Shown here: positions 1-10,199 of the stretch, piece after piece
Position numbering within the stretch: position 1 is the first letter of the stretch
Layout: every line of letters starts with the position of its first letter
Assembly: GCA_018340805.1 (NCBI GenBank)
Contig: JACMZG010001863.1
Span: 58,569,536-58,633,535, forward strand
Length of the DNA stretch: 64,000 nucleotides
Source: Microvelia longipes
Lineage: Eukaryota > Arthropoda > Insecta > Hemiptera > Veliidae
Direction of reading: 5' to 3'
The notes under the pieces: model-generated
The model's input: only the letters and a program-made list of their open reading frames with translations
Databases searched by the model: none
Told to the model about the DNA's origin: nothing
Program-made: the position numbers and the translations under genes

Positions 1-158
1 TGTTCCCAGTTTTCACTAGACTATAAGAGTCAGTGAAAATATGTATGATTGCTTGAAAAATCATGAGAGGAACCATAGAAATTCACGGCTCTTCTGTGTA
101 GATTAGATGAAATATACCTACACTTGAAATTAAAAGGAGTAGAACACTATCTTAGGGA
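1..158 (+). mobile_element. SINE-B, 3' part of a copy cut by the window edge
   Basis: These bases match the reverse complement of 46598-46755 with only a handful of differences over about 158 bases. That second copy is a complete tRNA-headed SINE (46510-47080, minus strand). The copy here is in SINE-sense orientation. Its tRNA head lies outside the window, and its end runs straight into a TA microsatellite instead of the trinucleotide tail of the full copy. Confidence 0.85.
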
Positions 159-159
159 T

Positions 160-344
<185 letters not shown>

Positions 345-345
345 C

Positions 346-1195
346 AAACTTTGTTTCTAATTATATTTTGTATTATTTGTTTTAGGTAAAGAACAAATGA
401 AATTATTATGTAATTCATTGCTCAGTAAGTCACATTACTATTTTTTTAAAAAAACGTATTTTAAGTTACTTTGAAGCCATAAATCTTTATTTTTTGTTCC
501 AAAAAATCTCCTCAAATGTTCTGAAGAGATATTGCTGGTTACGCATGCTTTTAAATCTTAATTATTATTCCAGACACATTTGTGATATCCTACTGCGTAT
601 CAGGACTTTTTTGTAAAAATTCTATGCACGAGAGGAAAAATGAAAATTTATTACTTTTTAAAAAAGATTCAAATAGATAATTTTTAACTTGCTTGTCTTT
701 GTCGAGAAAAGATATAAAACGAATTTTCTTTTCAAATGCGTGCTTTATGCTTAGCAATCTATTTCTTTCAGGTATGTGCTTTATAAACAAGCACTAGCGT
801 CACAACTTGTTATTTATTTTTCCGGATTTTTAAACGAAAATGCACGTAATTATTTATGCCGTAGATTATACATTACAATGGTCATCATCATCCTTTTAAA
901 ATCTGCACTGCAAAGCTTTATTCATTTCATTTATAGCTCTGTTTATTTACTTTTTAGCTCATTTCATTAAAAAGTCCCTAAAAATAGTTGTGAAGATACT
1001 GTTCAGGTCATAAAGCATTGTTCGAAAACTAAAAGAAGAAATTGATAGCTTAGCTACAAACCACGCATTTCAGAGGAAATTCGCCCGGTTTGCGGACCTT
1101 TGCGCCAAGATTACGTAGTAGTTGCATTGTTATTATTTTGTTGTAGTTTATAGTTGTGTTGTTATCCTATATAGTGCGAATATGACAATAAAAAA
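346..1195. other. AT-rich stretch, nothing recognised
   Basis: Two short open frames occur (590-790 minus, 776-970 plus). Neither has coding character, splice support or a recognisable motif. Confidence 0.5.
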
Positions 1196-1197
1196 AA

Positions 1198-1345
1198 TAT
1201 AGCCGGTACCAAGATTTGAACTTGAAACCTTAGCTTTGAGTACTTCGAGTAGTCCAATTGACTCCGTATCGGTTTTATTCGATTTAGCACCCCCAAAAAC
1301 TTTAGTCTTTACCAACCATATTCAAATTGGTCCCGCTATTTGTTT
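1198..1345 (-). repeat. SINE-C-like repeat with degenerate tRNA-like B box
   Basis: On the minus strand this shares ordered blocks with 48720-48850: a G-run followed by GCTAAAT, a GGAGTC block, a TACTCAAA-G block, then a B-box-like AGTTCAAATCTTGG. The B box of the second copy (GGTTCGAATCC) is canonical. The tRNA assignment rests mainly on that B box, and part of the shared sequence lies upstream of the tRNA-like part, so this may be a piece of some other repeat. Confidence 0.35.
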
Positions 1346-1794
1346 TTATTTATTCTTCTCTTAAAATGGTATTATCGCTACCCGACTGGTTCCATTTGGT
1401 CCAGCGCCTCAATAAACTCAAGAATTATTATAAACTTAAAATTTTTTAGATTTGAATATTCACCTAAATGGTTTAATGACGTCACAAAAACATGGTTTTT
1501 AATAGGAAAACTAATCTTTCAAAAGAGGATTCGAAAATATAAAATAATTTATGAATTAGTAGGCAAAGTGTATAAATTACACGTACTTTAGTCGTCCCAA
1601 CTGGTTCATACTTAAAATCGTCCTTTAATGAGGTCTGCGTACGCCTGCATAACCAGTATAATGACTAAACCAACGCTACATTATCGTAATGCATGTTGTA
1701 GTTATAACTGCTTTTGTTAGGGCGTAAAAGGTAACATTAAGCAAGCCTTAAGTTGTAATTGACCTTATAGGAAAAACGCTCCTCTCCTGTCAAT
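1346..1794. other. Unassigned sequence before the retrotransposon
   Basis: An 83-codon open frame (1340-1591, plus) has no motif. A perfect TGACGTCA palindrome lies at 1477-1484. Nothing else is recognised. Confidence 0.45.
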
Positions 1795-1964
1795 TCAGTA
1801 GTGATCCAGCTGTCGTAGCGTTACGATCGTAGAGTAGATGTAGTATAGTGTAGAGTAGTTAAATAGTGTAGTGTTAGTATTAAAATAATTGACTCAATTT
1901 GCTGACTTTGCATTTAAAGAGTTTAATTGCAATATTTAAAAGACAATAATTTATTTTTATAAAA

Positions 1965-2891
1965 ATGACGACACCGAGCGGTATTGACCTACTTAATTGT
2001 GTAGCTTGTGAGAAAGGCCTCTCTGGCCAAAATAAAGACATTATCTGTAAAAAGTGTGGCTTGGGGTATCACTCTACTTGCACAGGACTGAGCAGAGCCG
2101 TAGCCAGCGCTCTGATTGAAGGTAAGACGCCCGGGCTTTCCTGGTCTTGCACCAAGTGCCTAGGGGGGTTAGACCTTTCTGTCATTGACAATTACGAGAT
2201 GCTGATCTCGTCTGTCGTAACGAGGATGCTCGCCCTGGAAGGCGAGGTTAGAAGCCTAAAAAAGGCTATCAACAGTAAATTAGTGAAGCCAGTTGAATCC
2301 AATCCCGCTTCTGACGAAGCTTTAGGTGAAAAACATGTAGTAGATGATACAAAAAATATTGATGAGGGACAGAAGTCACCCAACTCTGTTGAAGTTGACA
2401 ACCCTGGCCCAGTGCCAGACGACAAAAATGACGAAAAAGATTCTAACTTGAGCTACTCTAGTGCTGTAAAGAGTACAAAGGGTAAAGGAAATACCCAAAA
2501 AGATAATAAGGCTGAGGAAAAGACCTCTAAAAACGGACAGAAAAGTACCCCACAACCGACTAAAAGACTCAAGAGGACTACCACGATCTATGGAACTGGA
2601 GAATCAAAAATTGATTCGCTGTCGGGTGCTCCGAGGACGTGTTGGCTGTATGTGGGCCGAACCAACAAAGATACTACAAAGGAGATGGTATTGAGTTACC
2701 TAGAAAAGCAAAATCCTTCACACAAGTTTGACTGTGAAAAACTTGAAAGTAAGAGTGTTTTACCGAGTTTTAAAATTGAAGCTCCGTATGAGCTAAAGGC
2801 CTCTCTTCTAGAACCTTCTTTCTGGCCGAAAAAACATCAGGGTAAGACCTTTTTTATTCAAGAGACGCTCTGTGGACTTCAAAACAAATAA
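1965..2891 (+). CDS. Retrotransposon ORF1 protein with PHD finger
   Basis: This open frame of 308 codons starts at an ATG after an AT-rich leader. Residues 12-65 form a C4HC3 PHD-type zinc finger: C12/C15, C28/C31, H36/C39, C62/C65, with the usual tryptophan two residues before the last Cys pair. A short heptad-like stretch follows (about residues 85-105). Residues 110-200 are a low-complexity, charged Ser/Lys/Glu/Asp linker. The C-terminal 85 residues (from about 224, with a WLYVGR motif and a FWPKK motif) resemble the RRM-like fold seen at the end of many such ORF1 proteins. ORF1 proteins bind the element's RNA and act as chaperones in the retrotransposition particle. The frame is intact although ORF2 downstream is broken. 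It could alternatively be mistaken for a host PHD protein, but its position before ORF2 argues against that. Confidence 0.88.
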   Translation: MTTPSGIDLLNCVACEKGLSGQNKDIICKKCGLGYHSTCTGLSRAVASALIEGKTPGLSWSCTKCLGGLDLSVIDNYEMLISSVVTRMLALEGEVRSLKKAINSKLVKPVESNPASDEALGEKHVVDDTKNIDEGQKSPNSVEVDNPGPVPDDKNDEKDSNLSYSSAVKSTKGKGNTQKDNKAEEKTSKNGQKSTPQPTKRLKRTTTIYGTGESKIDSLSGAPRTCWLYVGRTNKDTTKEMVLSYLEKQNPSHKFDCEKLESKSVLPSFKIEAPYELKASLLEPSFWPKKHQGKTFFIQETLCGLQNK

Positions 2892-2938
2892 ATACTCAAG
2901 AAAACAATTCAACACTATATATAAGCAGACAACAATAG

Positions 2939-5402
2939 GTAATATTAATAATTCTTGACAATTCTAATGTTAGAAGAAATAAGGCTAACGAGAGCAAATT
3001 CTTTTTTGCCAATATTTTATCGGTGAGAGAAAAATTTGTTGAACTAGAATCTCTAGTACATAATAATAAAGAAATAAAAGTAATTGGTTTAGCAGAAACC
3101 TGGCTCAAGTCCAATCAAGTAGAGACGTATCAGCTAGCTGATTTTAATATTTCCTCAAATTTTTGTAGAGAGGATAATACCAGAGGAGGAGGAGTTCTAA
3201 TATATACTCACAAGGACTTGGGTCAGCCAACTGTCATTAGCCAAATAAACCAACTTTCTATTCCTTTCGTATGTGAATTAGCAGCTGTGAAGGTCGGTGA
3301 CTGCGTTTATATCACTGTATATCGAACGCCTGAACGAGACTTTCCAACCTTTCTCGAAATTCTCTACGAAGCAGTAAACATAGCATATAAGAAAGGAAAT
3401 AACATCATAGTCGCTGGAGATTTCAATATTGACTTGTTAAACCAAACGAATAAAGATACACTAGCTTTGCTCGATTTAATGAAATCATTTGGTCTGCAAA
3501 CAAACTTTAAAGACGTCACAAGGCCTAGGAGTAACAAATGTCTCGATAACATCTTTTCTTCTTGGGAAGGAAACTGTGAAATTCATCCTTACAGCTTCTC
3601 TGATCATCAAAGTTTATGGATCAGCACTCAAAATAAAACCAAGAAGAAAAGACAAAAAAAGATTATCCGCACTAGACCCATTGACGGGACGAAATTAAAG
3701 TTGTTTGAAGACAAATTGAAATCACTAAATCTGCAACCATCATCTTTCGTAGAATGTGAGAAAAGTTGGTCTGAGTTCATTAATATTAGAATTATGTTTT
3801 CCTATAGTGGAAACAACTGCCAAACCCAGAAAGAAAAAACTTTACTTTTTTAATGAGGAATTAAAGCAAATGAGAGAAAAACTCAAATACATATAACTCA
3901 TTCAGTAAAGATTTTCAATCTGGTTGGCTGGAAAATAAAAGAACACAACTTAGAAACGCTTATAGAAAGGCTCTAAAAACATGTAAAAAGAAAAAATATA
4001 TAGAATATGTAAAATATAATGTAAATAATCCTTCAGCAATTTGGAAAATGGTTAAACAAGAAGGTGGTTTGGAGGCAAAAACAAGTAGAAATAGATTTAA
4101 AGCCAGATGAAATTAACAAACATTTTGCTACTATTGCAGATAAGCTTCATGCTAACCTGGCCAAGCCATCTAACTCTACTCCTAGACAGCATCTACAACC
4201 ACCTCCTTGTCAAAACCAAATCCTTCTATCTTAATTACACAGACAGTGAGGAAGTTAAAAAGATTACATCCTTGTTAAAGAATTCAAATAGTTTTGACAT
4301 TTTATTACTTTAGTAATAATTTATTAAAAAATTATCTCTTATATAAGTCCATATTTAAGTCATCTAATTAATAACTGTATCTTCCTAGGTTATTTTCCTT
4401 CTTGTCTTAAAGTCAGTAGAGTCATACCAATATATAAAAAGGTCCTGTGAGTGATCTTAACAATTTTCGGCCCATATCTATCGTTCCAATCTTTTCAAAA
4501 AATATTCGAAAGAATCATAAAAAATAGACTTTTAAAATTTTTAAACAAAAATAACTTTTTTCATGACCAACAGTTTGGATTCAGAGCGAATCGCTCTACT
4601 TATAAGGCACTTCAAACAATAGCAGAAGACATTTATGACGCTTTCGAAAACAAAGAAGAATTGCTTGCTCTATCGTGTGACATTTCAAAAGCCTTTGACT
4701 GCATTCATTTTCAGACGTTGAAACTTAAGCTGCTGAGTGTGGGGATAAGGGTCTCCCTCTGGAGCTCATTATGTCATATCTCACTAAAAGGATTCAACAG
4801 GTACACGTTAACGGAAAACTATCTGACGCGAGAGAATTACAGTATGGAGTTCCTCAAGGATCTGTTCTAGGCCCCATTCTTTTCTTATCTACTGTAATGA
4901 TCTTCCTGACTTCAGCCATAGGTGCATTAGATTTGCAGATGATACAACGTATTTAATCAAGAACGCCAATAGACAGACTCTATTGAATCAGAAAGATGTA
5001 GTTATAAGTAGAGCTAAAGACTGGTTTTCAACCAATTCACTGACACTTAATGATGAGAAGAGTCAAGTGTTGATATTTTCGCTGAAATCGCCAGATAGAG
5101 AGAATTCGCTGAAGCTCCTTGGAGTTACTCTGGATTCTCTACTCACCTGGGAGAAACATACTTCTCAACTGGCAAAGAAGCTATCATCAGTTCTCTTCCT
5201 ACTCAGGAAATTATCAGAAGTATTGGATGTGAAAACCATGATATCAGTGTACTATGCCTACTTCTTTTCAAGAATGTCTTATTGTGCTGCCTTGTGGGGA
5301 ACCAGTACTAGTGCTCTAAAATATTTTTCTACTCCAAAAAAAAAAGCCCTGCGTATAATTTTTAACTTACAATATTCTGAATCGTGTAAGCCCTATTTTT
5401 AA
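2939..5402 (+). pseudogene. Retrotransposon ORF2: endonuclease plus reverse transcriptase, frameshifted
   Basis: The first frame (open from 2939; a GTG at 3023 but no obvious ATG) carries an AP-type endonuclease: an AETWL block with the catalytic Glu, GGGVLIY, GDFN with the catalytic Asp, a DNIFSS block and a terminal SDH. The frame shifts near 3800. A Lys-rich linker follows (about 3930-4080). The reverse transcriptase is split over several frames: fingers and motif A (CDISKAFDC) at 4451-4740, motif B (GVPQGSVLGPILF) near 4843-4890 in another frame, the FADD catalytic motif near 4932-4950 in a third, and the thumb at 4983-5402. At least four frame changes plus stops show that it is dead. In an active element this protein nicks target DNA and reverse-transcribes the element's RNA there. 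Endonuclease and RT order is as expected, and no RNase H was seen. Confidence 0.9.
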
Positions 5403-5835
5403 GAAATTCTCTCTTATGACTCTACCATCTTTTGTTATTTATAACTTGCTTTTATTTATTCACTCGGAAAGTAACCACCATAGAAATATTGATAATCATA
5501 ACTATAATACTAGATATAACCATATGCTAATAGTACCTCACTGTAGACTTCATAAAACTTTAATTCGCCTAAAATAGTTGCCATTAAATGTATAATTGCT
5601 TGAAGCCTAAAACTCAAAACTTAGAGTTAAAGCATTCGCTAAGCAAAATAAAAACATATTTGATTACGGAAGCTTTTATTCTATAAACGATTTTATAAAT
5701 AATTGTTCTTTGTAATTAAGTTAAGATTTTGACTCAGAGACACACAATTGTAATTTTACTTTTGTAATTTATGTATTTGTATTAGCTCTTAGAAAATAAA
5801 TAAATAAATAAATAAATAAATAAATTACTTTGATT

Positions 5836-5841
5836 TTTATT
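5836..5841 (-). promoter_or_regulatory. Candidate poly(A) signal AATAAA for the minus-strand gene
   Basis: On the minus strand AATAAA occurs about 65 bases after the TGA of the proposed last exon (5906-5908), a normal distance. In such AT-rich sequence a chance match is possible. Confidence 0.4.
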
Positions 5842-5905
5842 AAAGTGTTTAACTTATTTTAATTGTTAAAATATTAAAAATAAAGTTCCTGATAAAGTTA
5901 AAATA

Positions 5906-6084
5906 TCACAAAACTTCTTCTTTGACTAGATTTATGAGGAGAAACCCCACCTGTTTAAATAAAGTGAATAATCGTGATTGTTGAACACTATAGTCTGCGA
6001 TGTACCACCGAAGCATGTCAACTGGACTATGGGTCCCTTCAGCATATGTTATAATCGGGTACCGTCCTGATGGAAGAACCATAG
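5906..6084 (-). CDS. Candidate last exon of an unidentified minus-strand gene
   Basis: The minus strand is open for 58 codons and ends in TGA at 5906-5908, after an acceptor-like CTAATCAG at 6085-6092. The peptide begins MVLPSGRYPI and continues with an AEGTHSPVDMLRWYI block and an LFTLFKQ block. It has a balanced composition unlike the surrounding low-complexity sequence. A possible donor (CAG before GTGGGG) lies inside, so the last part may be intron. The acceptor implies phase 1, while the proposed previous exon ends in phase 2. Either a small exon between 6110 and 6480 was missed, the acceptor is elsewhere (an AG inside the frame would restore phase), or the gene is damaged. No family was recognised. 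Confidence 0.5.
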
Positions 6085-6500
6085 CTGATTAGTTGAGTGA
6101 TACAATTCAAAGCCCTTAGACCCCTCGAAACCTTGGACCCAGTTTGTGTTGTTCAAGTTTAAATATGGTGTTTATTGGCATTACTGAACAGTTACGTATT
6201 TAATAAGGAGCATTTATCTATTTGTTATCTTTCCAATACTTAAAGTAAACATCATCGAACGTAGTCAGTATTTATATTTAGATGAATTAACGATTGAGAA
6301 TTACAAGATGTAGCAGGATAAGTCCACTAATTTCGTCCGAATCTATTCTGTATTTGGGCACAGAATAGATTTCTCGTTTAGTACTACCTATGCTTTAAGA
6401 TGAGTACACAGTCTCAATTAGCTTGAGAGTGTCTCTCAAAATCTTCGAATCGTTTATTAGAATATTTGCACAGAAATTGCCGTACTTGAAGTAGACTTAC
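6085..6500 (-). other. Intron, possibly hiding another exon
   Basis: Directly after the exon 3 donor, the exon 3 frame meets TAA and then stays open for about 33 codons (about 6395-6497). The peptide is protein-like, with a YGNFCANIL block and a DSKILRD block, and then stops. The separation from the donor is far too short for an intron. It is therefore either chance, a read-through version of exon 3, or an exon used in another transcript. Confidence 0.3.
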
Positions 6501-6679
6501 CCCTTAGCTATCTCGGCATGTATAAGCCAGGGCTCAGAGTGCTTCGGCCTCTGACACGTTCTGCCTCTGTAGATTAATTTCCCAGAGAAATCTAAAACCT
6601 GAACTTTCTTAGGCAGCATCTCGAAGACGTCTAAATCAAAGAGAACTTCGCTCGTTGTGACTAAAACTTGACGTAGACT
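6501..6679 (-). CDS. Candidate internal exon 3 of an unidentified minus-strand gene
   Basis: This 179-base block on the minus strand is preceded by a good acceptor (AATGTTGCAG) and followed by a consensus donor (GTAAGT, its GT at 6499-6500). Only one of the three frames is open. It begins in phase 0, matching the end of exon 2, and ends in phase 2. The 59 complete codons give a mixed, globular-looking peptide with blocks SLRQVLVTTSEVLFDLDVFE, KVQVLDFSGKLIYRGR and EPWLIHAEIAK. Base composition is clearly richer in G+C than the flanks. I do not recognise the family. The two strong splice sites together with the single open frame make this the best supported exon of the set. Confidence 0.72.
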
Positions 6680-7393
6680 CTGCAACATTCATTTATGAAA
6701 ACTGGTTACTAAGAACATTTCCAAAGGGAGTAATGATAAGGGTGGGGGGAGTTACCAGTGCTTAATAATGTAATAACTAAAGGAATGGAGGGAGCTTCAT
6801 GTGAGACAGGATAGTAAGGATCAGTCTGGTACATTAAATATTAACATATGCAGAACTTGATTATGTCTTCCAAACGTAAACAAAGCAACAATTTATTGGA
6901 TTCTATTTGCATTTTCCAATTTCTTTTTATTATTTAGTTTTTCTGGAGTGATTTTATCAAATTTAAAAAAAAACTATATTTTAAACGCGATATAGTCTTA
7001 TACAAAATTATAATATTTTAATAATAAAGATTTAAATTACACTTTTTACTATCAAAATTTTGTTTACCTTACACATTCTGCTGACAAAAGCCCATAATTA
7101 TTTTGTTTACCTCATAATTCCTGTTTGACAAAAGCCTATAATATTTTTGTTTACCTTACACTTTCTGCTGACAAAAGCTCATAATCATTTTGTTTACCTT
7201 ACAAATTCTGCTGACAAAAGCCCAAAATAATTTTGTTTACCTTACACTTTCTGCTTACAAAAGCCCATAATAATTTTGTTTACCTTACACTCTGCTGCAA
7301 AAAGCCCTTACCTTACACTTTCTGGCTGACAAGCCCAATAAATTTTGTTACCTACAACTTCTGCTGACAAAAGCCCAAAATAATTTTGTTTAC
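6680..7393 (-). other. Intron 2, largely a 42-bp minisatellite
   Basis: Between exons 3 and 2, the part at 6680-7056 is AT-rich with no features. The part at 7057-7427 is a minisatellite whose last unit overlaps the end of exon 2. Confidence 0.55.
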
Positions 7394-7427
7394 CTTACAC
7401 TTTCTGCTGACAAAAGCCCATAATTTT
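7057..7427. repeat. 42-bp minisatellite overlapping an exon end
   Basis: About nine units of roughly 42 bases repeat a core that reads TTTGTTTACCTTACACTTTC then TGCTGACAAAAGCCCA. Units around 7290-7360 are shortened. On the minus strand each unit holds an acceptor-like TTTTGTCAG, thirteen bases, and a donor-like AAG-GTAAAC. The proposed donor of exon 2 is the one in the outermost unit. Confidence 0.93.
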
Positions 7428-7545
7428 TTATCCCACGGTATGATGGCGATTTTGATTTTTGGTGTTAAATAGATTGCCATACTCGGCTTCCAGCTTGACT
7501 TCTCTTCGTATGCTTTAAACATCAAGCTCTCGACGATTTCACGTG
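7394..7545 (-). CDS. Candidate internal exon 2 of an unidentified minus-strand gene
   Basis: The acceptor is ATTGTTTCAG at 7546-7555. The exon takes two bases to complete a codon started in exon 1 (phase 1), then 50 codons, and ends in phase 0 at TGTAAG before GTAAAC. The peptide is protein-like for its first 42 residues (REIVESLMFKAYEEKSSWKP, then a MAIYLTPKIKIAIIPW block). The last 8-10 residues come from the first unit of the 42-bp minisatellite, so the true donor could be further upstream. Exon 1 ends in phase 1 and exon 3 starts in phase 0, so both junctions are consistent. Function not recognised. Confidence 0.6.
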
Positions 7546-8225
7546 CTGAAACAATTCGTCATATGAGATTAATAACACTATATAAGAAAAGGGATGCATA
7601 TTTTATTAAATTATAAAAACTCGTACATGATTAGATTCATATAAATAAGTAAAGAGTTGCTATATTAAGCCTAATTTTATTAGTGTCTAAATATTTCTAA
7701 TGAAGCGTAATGGCGACAAATACTAATAATACTTAATTTATCACTACTAGTTCTATAATGATTTACTACAGTGTGTAATATAAGGTAACATTAGCTTATA
7801 TTGGGATATTGTAAATAAATTGAGATGATCCGTTGCAATAAGTGCATTAATTGAAACAATCTTTTGGGTATCATAACTTGTAAAATGTCATGAAACTGAA
7901 AAAACAAAACACCTTATATTATACCTGATTTTATAATTCAAACTTGCTATAAATGATAGTACTTAATATTAATTATATGTTGTCATTAGTGTGGACAATG
8001 ATTATGAGCATTTACTAATAAATACTACGGTACTTGTGACAACGCCATATTTTTTTTTACATGGATTATGGGTGACTTCAACCCATGACCAAACTAAAAG
8101 TCAATATATCATGTTTTATTCTCACTTGCGCCACAGCATTTATTTCAAAGTTGTGTACACACACACATGAACACATCATAAACATCGAAAACTCCTAAAT
8201 TGCTGTTATCGCAAGTGGAAATAGT
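7546..8225. other. Start of the 9.9-kb first intron, AT-rich
   Basis: No gene or clear repeat is seen. Part of the intron of the minus-strand gene, which runs to 17406. Confidence 0.45.
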
Positions 8226-8400
8226 TATTTATGTACCAAGGGAGGAAACAGAGTCATTACACCCCGGTTTTTTGTTGAGTCCTAAGGCGTAAGCAGAGGG
8301 AACCATTATATTTAAACCTGAGGCGTAGCCGAGGGGCTTAAAGGGGTGGCTCCTGAGGCGAAGCCGAATAAATCAGCTAGTTTAGCATGGGAAAATGAAA
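8226..8400. repeat. GC-richer repeat with GNA-triloop mini-hairpins
   Basis: A CCTGAGGCG-type phrase occurs three times within 90 bases, near 8281, 8317 and 8352. Two of them contain perfect mini-hairpins: GGC-GTA-GCC at 8322-8330 and GGC-GAA-GCC at 8357-8365. Related phrases occur at 19140-19230. The style matches the hairpins in the family-D repeats elsewhere in the window. Confidence 0.6.
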
Positions 8401-9041
8401 GATATGTGTAATACTACTGCTTTCACCCGTGGCACGTACAAGATTTTTCTTCTAGAAAGATGAAAATTATTTACACAGAACATTTTTATTTTATTTATTT
8501 TAACAAATAAAATATAACTTTTATTTTATTTATTTATACAAAGTATTGCTTAATTTAAACTACTTACTCACATTAATATCACTAAATACACATAAAAACA
8601 ACCAAATTGTTATTTACCCAGCAACATATGAGTGAAAAATAAAATAAGAATAACAGATAAATGAAAAAAACACTGGAGTTGGCTTGCTTAGTCATTCAGA
8701 TTAACAAATTAACAGTAATGCCATCTTAAATTTTACTTTTAATTAAAAGCAAGATTTTTTTTTTAAAGAATAACATTCGAGCTGTTAAAACATTTATCAA
8801 TTAATAATATAAACATTATCTTCGTTATATTTTATCTTTTTCTGTATCTTTCTTCTTTTTGGTTATTCATAAAACAAAGATTTTAAGTCAAAGTATGACT
8901 ACAACACTGTCAATGGAAAATTATTTATTTCTCCCTTCTAGAGAAAAAATGACTTCACTCGGTCTTTTAGGAGGAGTAAAAAGTGCAGTTTAGGACAGCT
9001 TGGAGTAATATTCGAGGACGTGTCCGACCATAGTTTTTACT

Positions 9042-9045
<4 letters not shown>
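8401..9045. other. AT-rich intron sequence, nothing recognised
   Basis: Homopolymer-rich with several TTTATTTATT runs. No coding or structural signal was found. Confidence 0.45.
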
Positions 9046-9104
<59 letters not shown>

Positions 9105-9116
9105 ATATGTGTGTGT

Positions 9117-9150
<34 letters not shown>

Positions 9151-9160
9151 TGTGTTGTGT
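9046..9160. repeat. (TA)n followed by (GT)n
   Basis: TA dinucleotides to about 9107, then GT dinucleotides to about 9160. Confidence 0.97.
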
Positions 9161-9705
9161 TAGTCTTTAATTAGTTTTAAAAATGGAGTGTAGAATATAA
9201 TTGCATAATATTGATAAAAAATGTTTAATTTTCATTTTTTCAAGTGAAATACATTAATTTGATTAAGTGTCTTTCTACATTTTTAAAAACTCAAATTTGT
9301 TTTTTCTGTGAAGCTTTTTCTTTCAGGATGAAAAACTTTCCTAAATAAACTCAAATATTTGTCGATTTTTAATTACTAAAGATCTTCTTCAGCAATTATT
9401 TTTTCTTAAAAACTCAACAAACTGACGATATTTTCAAAGGACGAAAACATGGAGTTTGTTTAAAAGACTTTTCCGAGAAAAATATTTTGGTAGCAATTTT
9501 CTTCTTCTTTTTATCTAAAATTGAGGAACAATATTTAGTAGGCAGAGGTTTAGTGGGAAACAAAGCAGTGTTGGTTTTCCAAGATTTACTTTTATTTTTT
9601 TCTTTTCTAAACCTCAGGAACCCTTAGAAGGTTTTGAGTTTTTCTAAGCACATGATCATAAATCCCTTCCACTAGAATTTTTCTTTCTCTTTATACGGCT
9701 CTAAA

Positions 9706-9728
9706 GGGGGTTGGGGGAGGGGGGGGGG
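9706..9728 (+). other. G-run with quadruplex potential
   Basis: Three G-runs of five, five and ten bases are separated by TT and A, with a fourth tract available inside the last run. This fits a G-quadruplex on the plus strand. The following 100 bases (to about 9830) are unusually GC-rich and may be the edge of a repeat, but no partner copy was found. Confidence 0.55.
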
Positions 9729-10199
9729 TCTGTAACCACAAAATGGTAATGGCCTTTGTTCAATAGCCGTTTTTTATGCCCGTATAAAGGACGGCAGGAA
9801 CGGTTTTGTTTCGATGCGTTGCGGTGGTTCGCTCTACCCAAACCTTTTACTACAGATGAAGTATATTTTATTAGACAATAATTTTATTATATTTCTTTCT
9901 GAGTTAGAGAAATAAAAGAAAGTTTGGAGATCAATAAAATATATTATTTATACGCAATACAATATTTGTTTAAAAAATGGCGGTACAATTTATTCCACGC
10001 ATAAGAAGGCAGTTTGGGAACCTATTATATGACGTACAATTTTAGAGTTTCAATTGTATACAATAGAGAAACAGGGTTGCTCGACAACTCAATTAAAGCC
10101 GAGTGTTACTATTAATTTTCTAAGTATATTCGATTATTAGAATTTATCTTTGAATTCAGATGGGATAAAGAAAAACCTTTATACAAAAGAACTTTTTGT

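Larger units (their letters stand above)
1795..5826 (+). mobile_element. Non-LTR retrotransposon, CR1/Jockey group, nearly full length but inactive
   Basis: The order is 5' UTR, ORF1 with a PHD finger (1965-2891), ORF2 with endonuclease and reverse transcriptase (2939-5402, broken), a 3' UTR with no frame, and a tail of AAAT repeats at 5796-5826. A PHD-type ORF1, an AP-like endonuclease, absence of a visible RNase H domain and a microsatellite tail are typical of the CR1/Jockey group. The 5' edge is uncertain; I place it where sequence unlike the flank begins. The tail ends about 80 bases from the stop of the minus-strand host gene, so the element sits tail-first against that gene's 3' end. 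No clear target duplication was found. Confidence 0.85.

Noticed and set aside
3364..3552. Antisense frame inside the retrotransposon
   Set aside because: Shadow of the endonuclease coding frame on the other strand.
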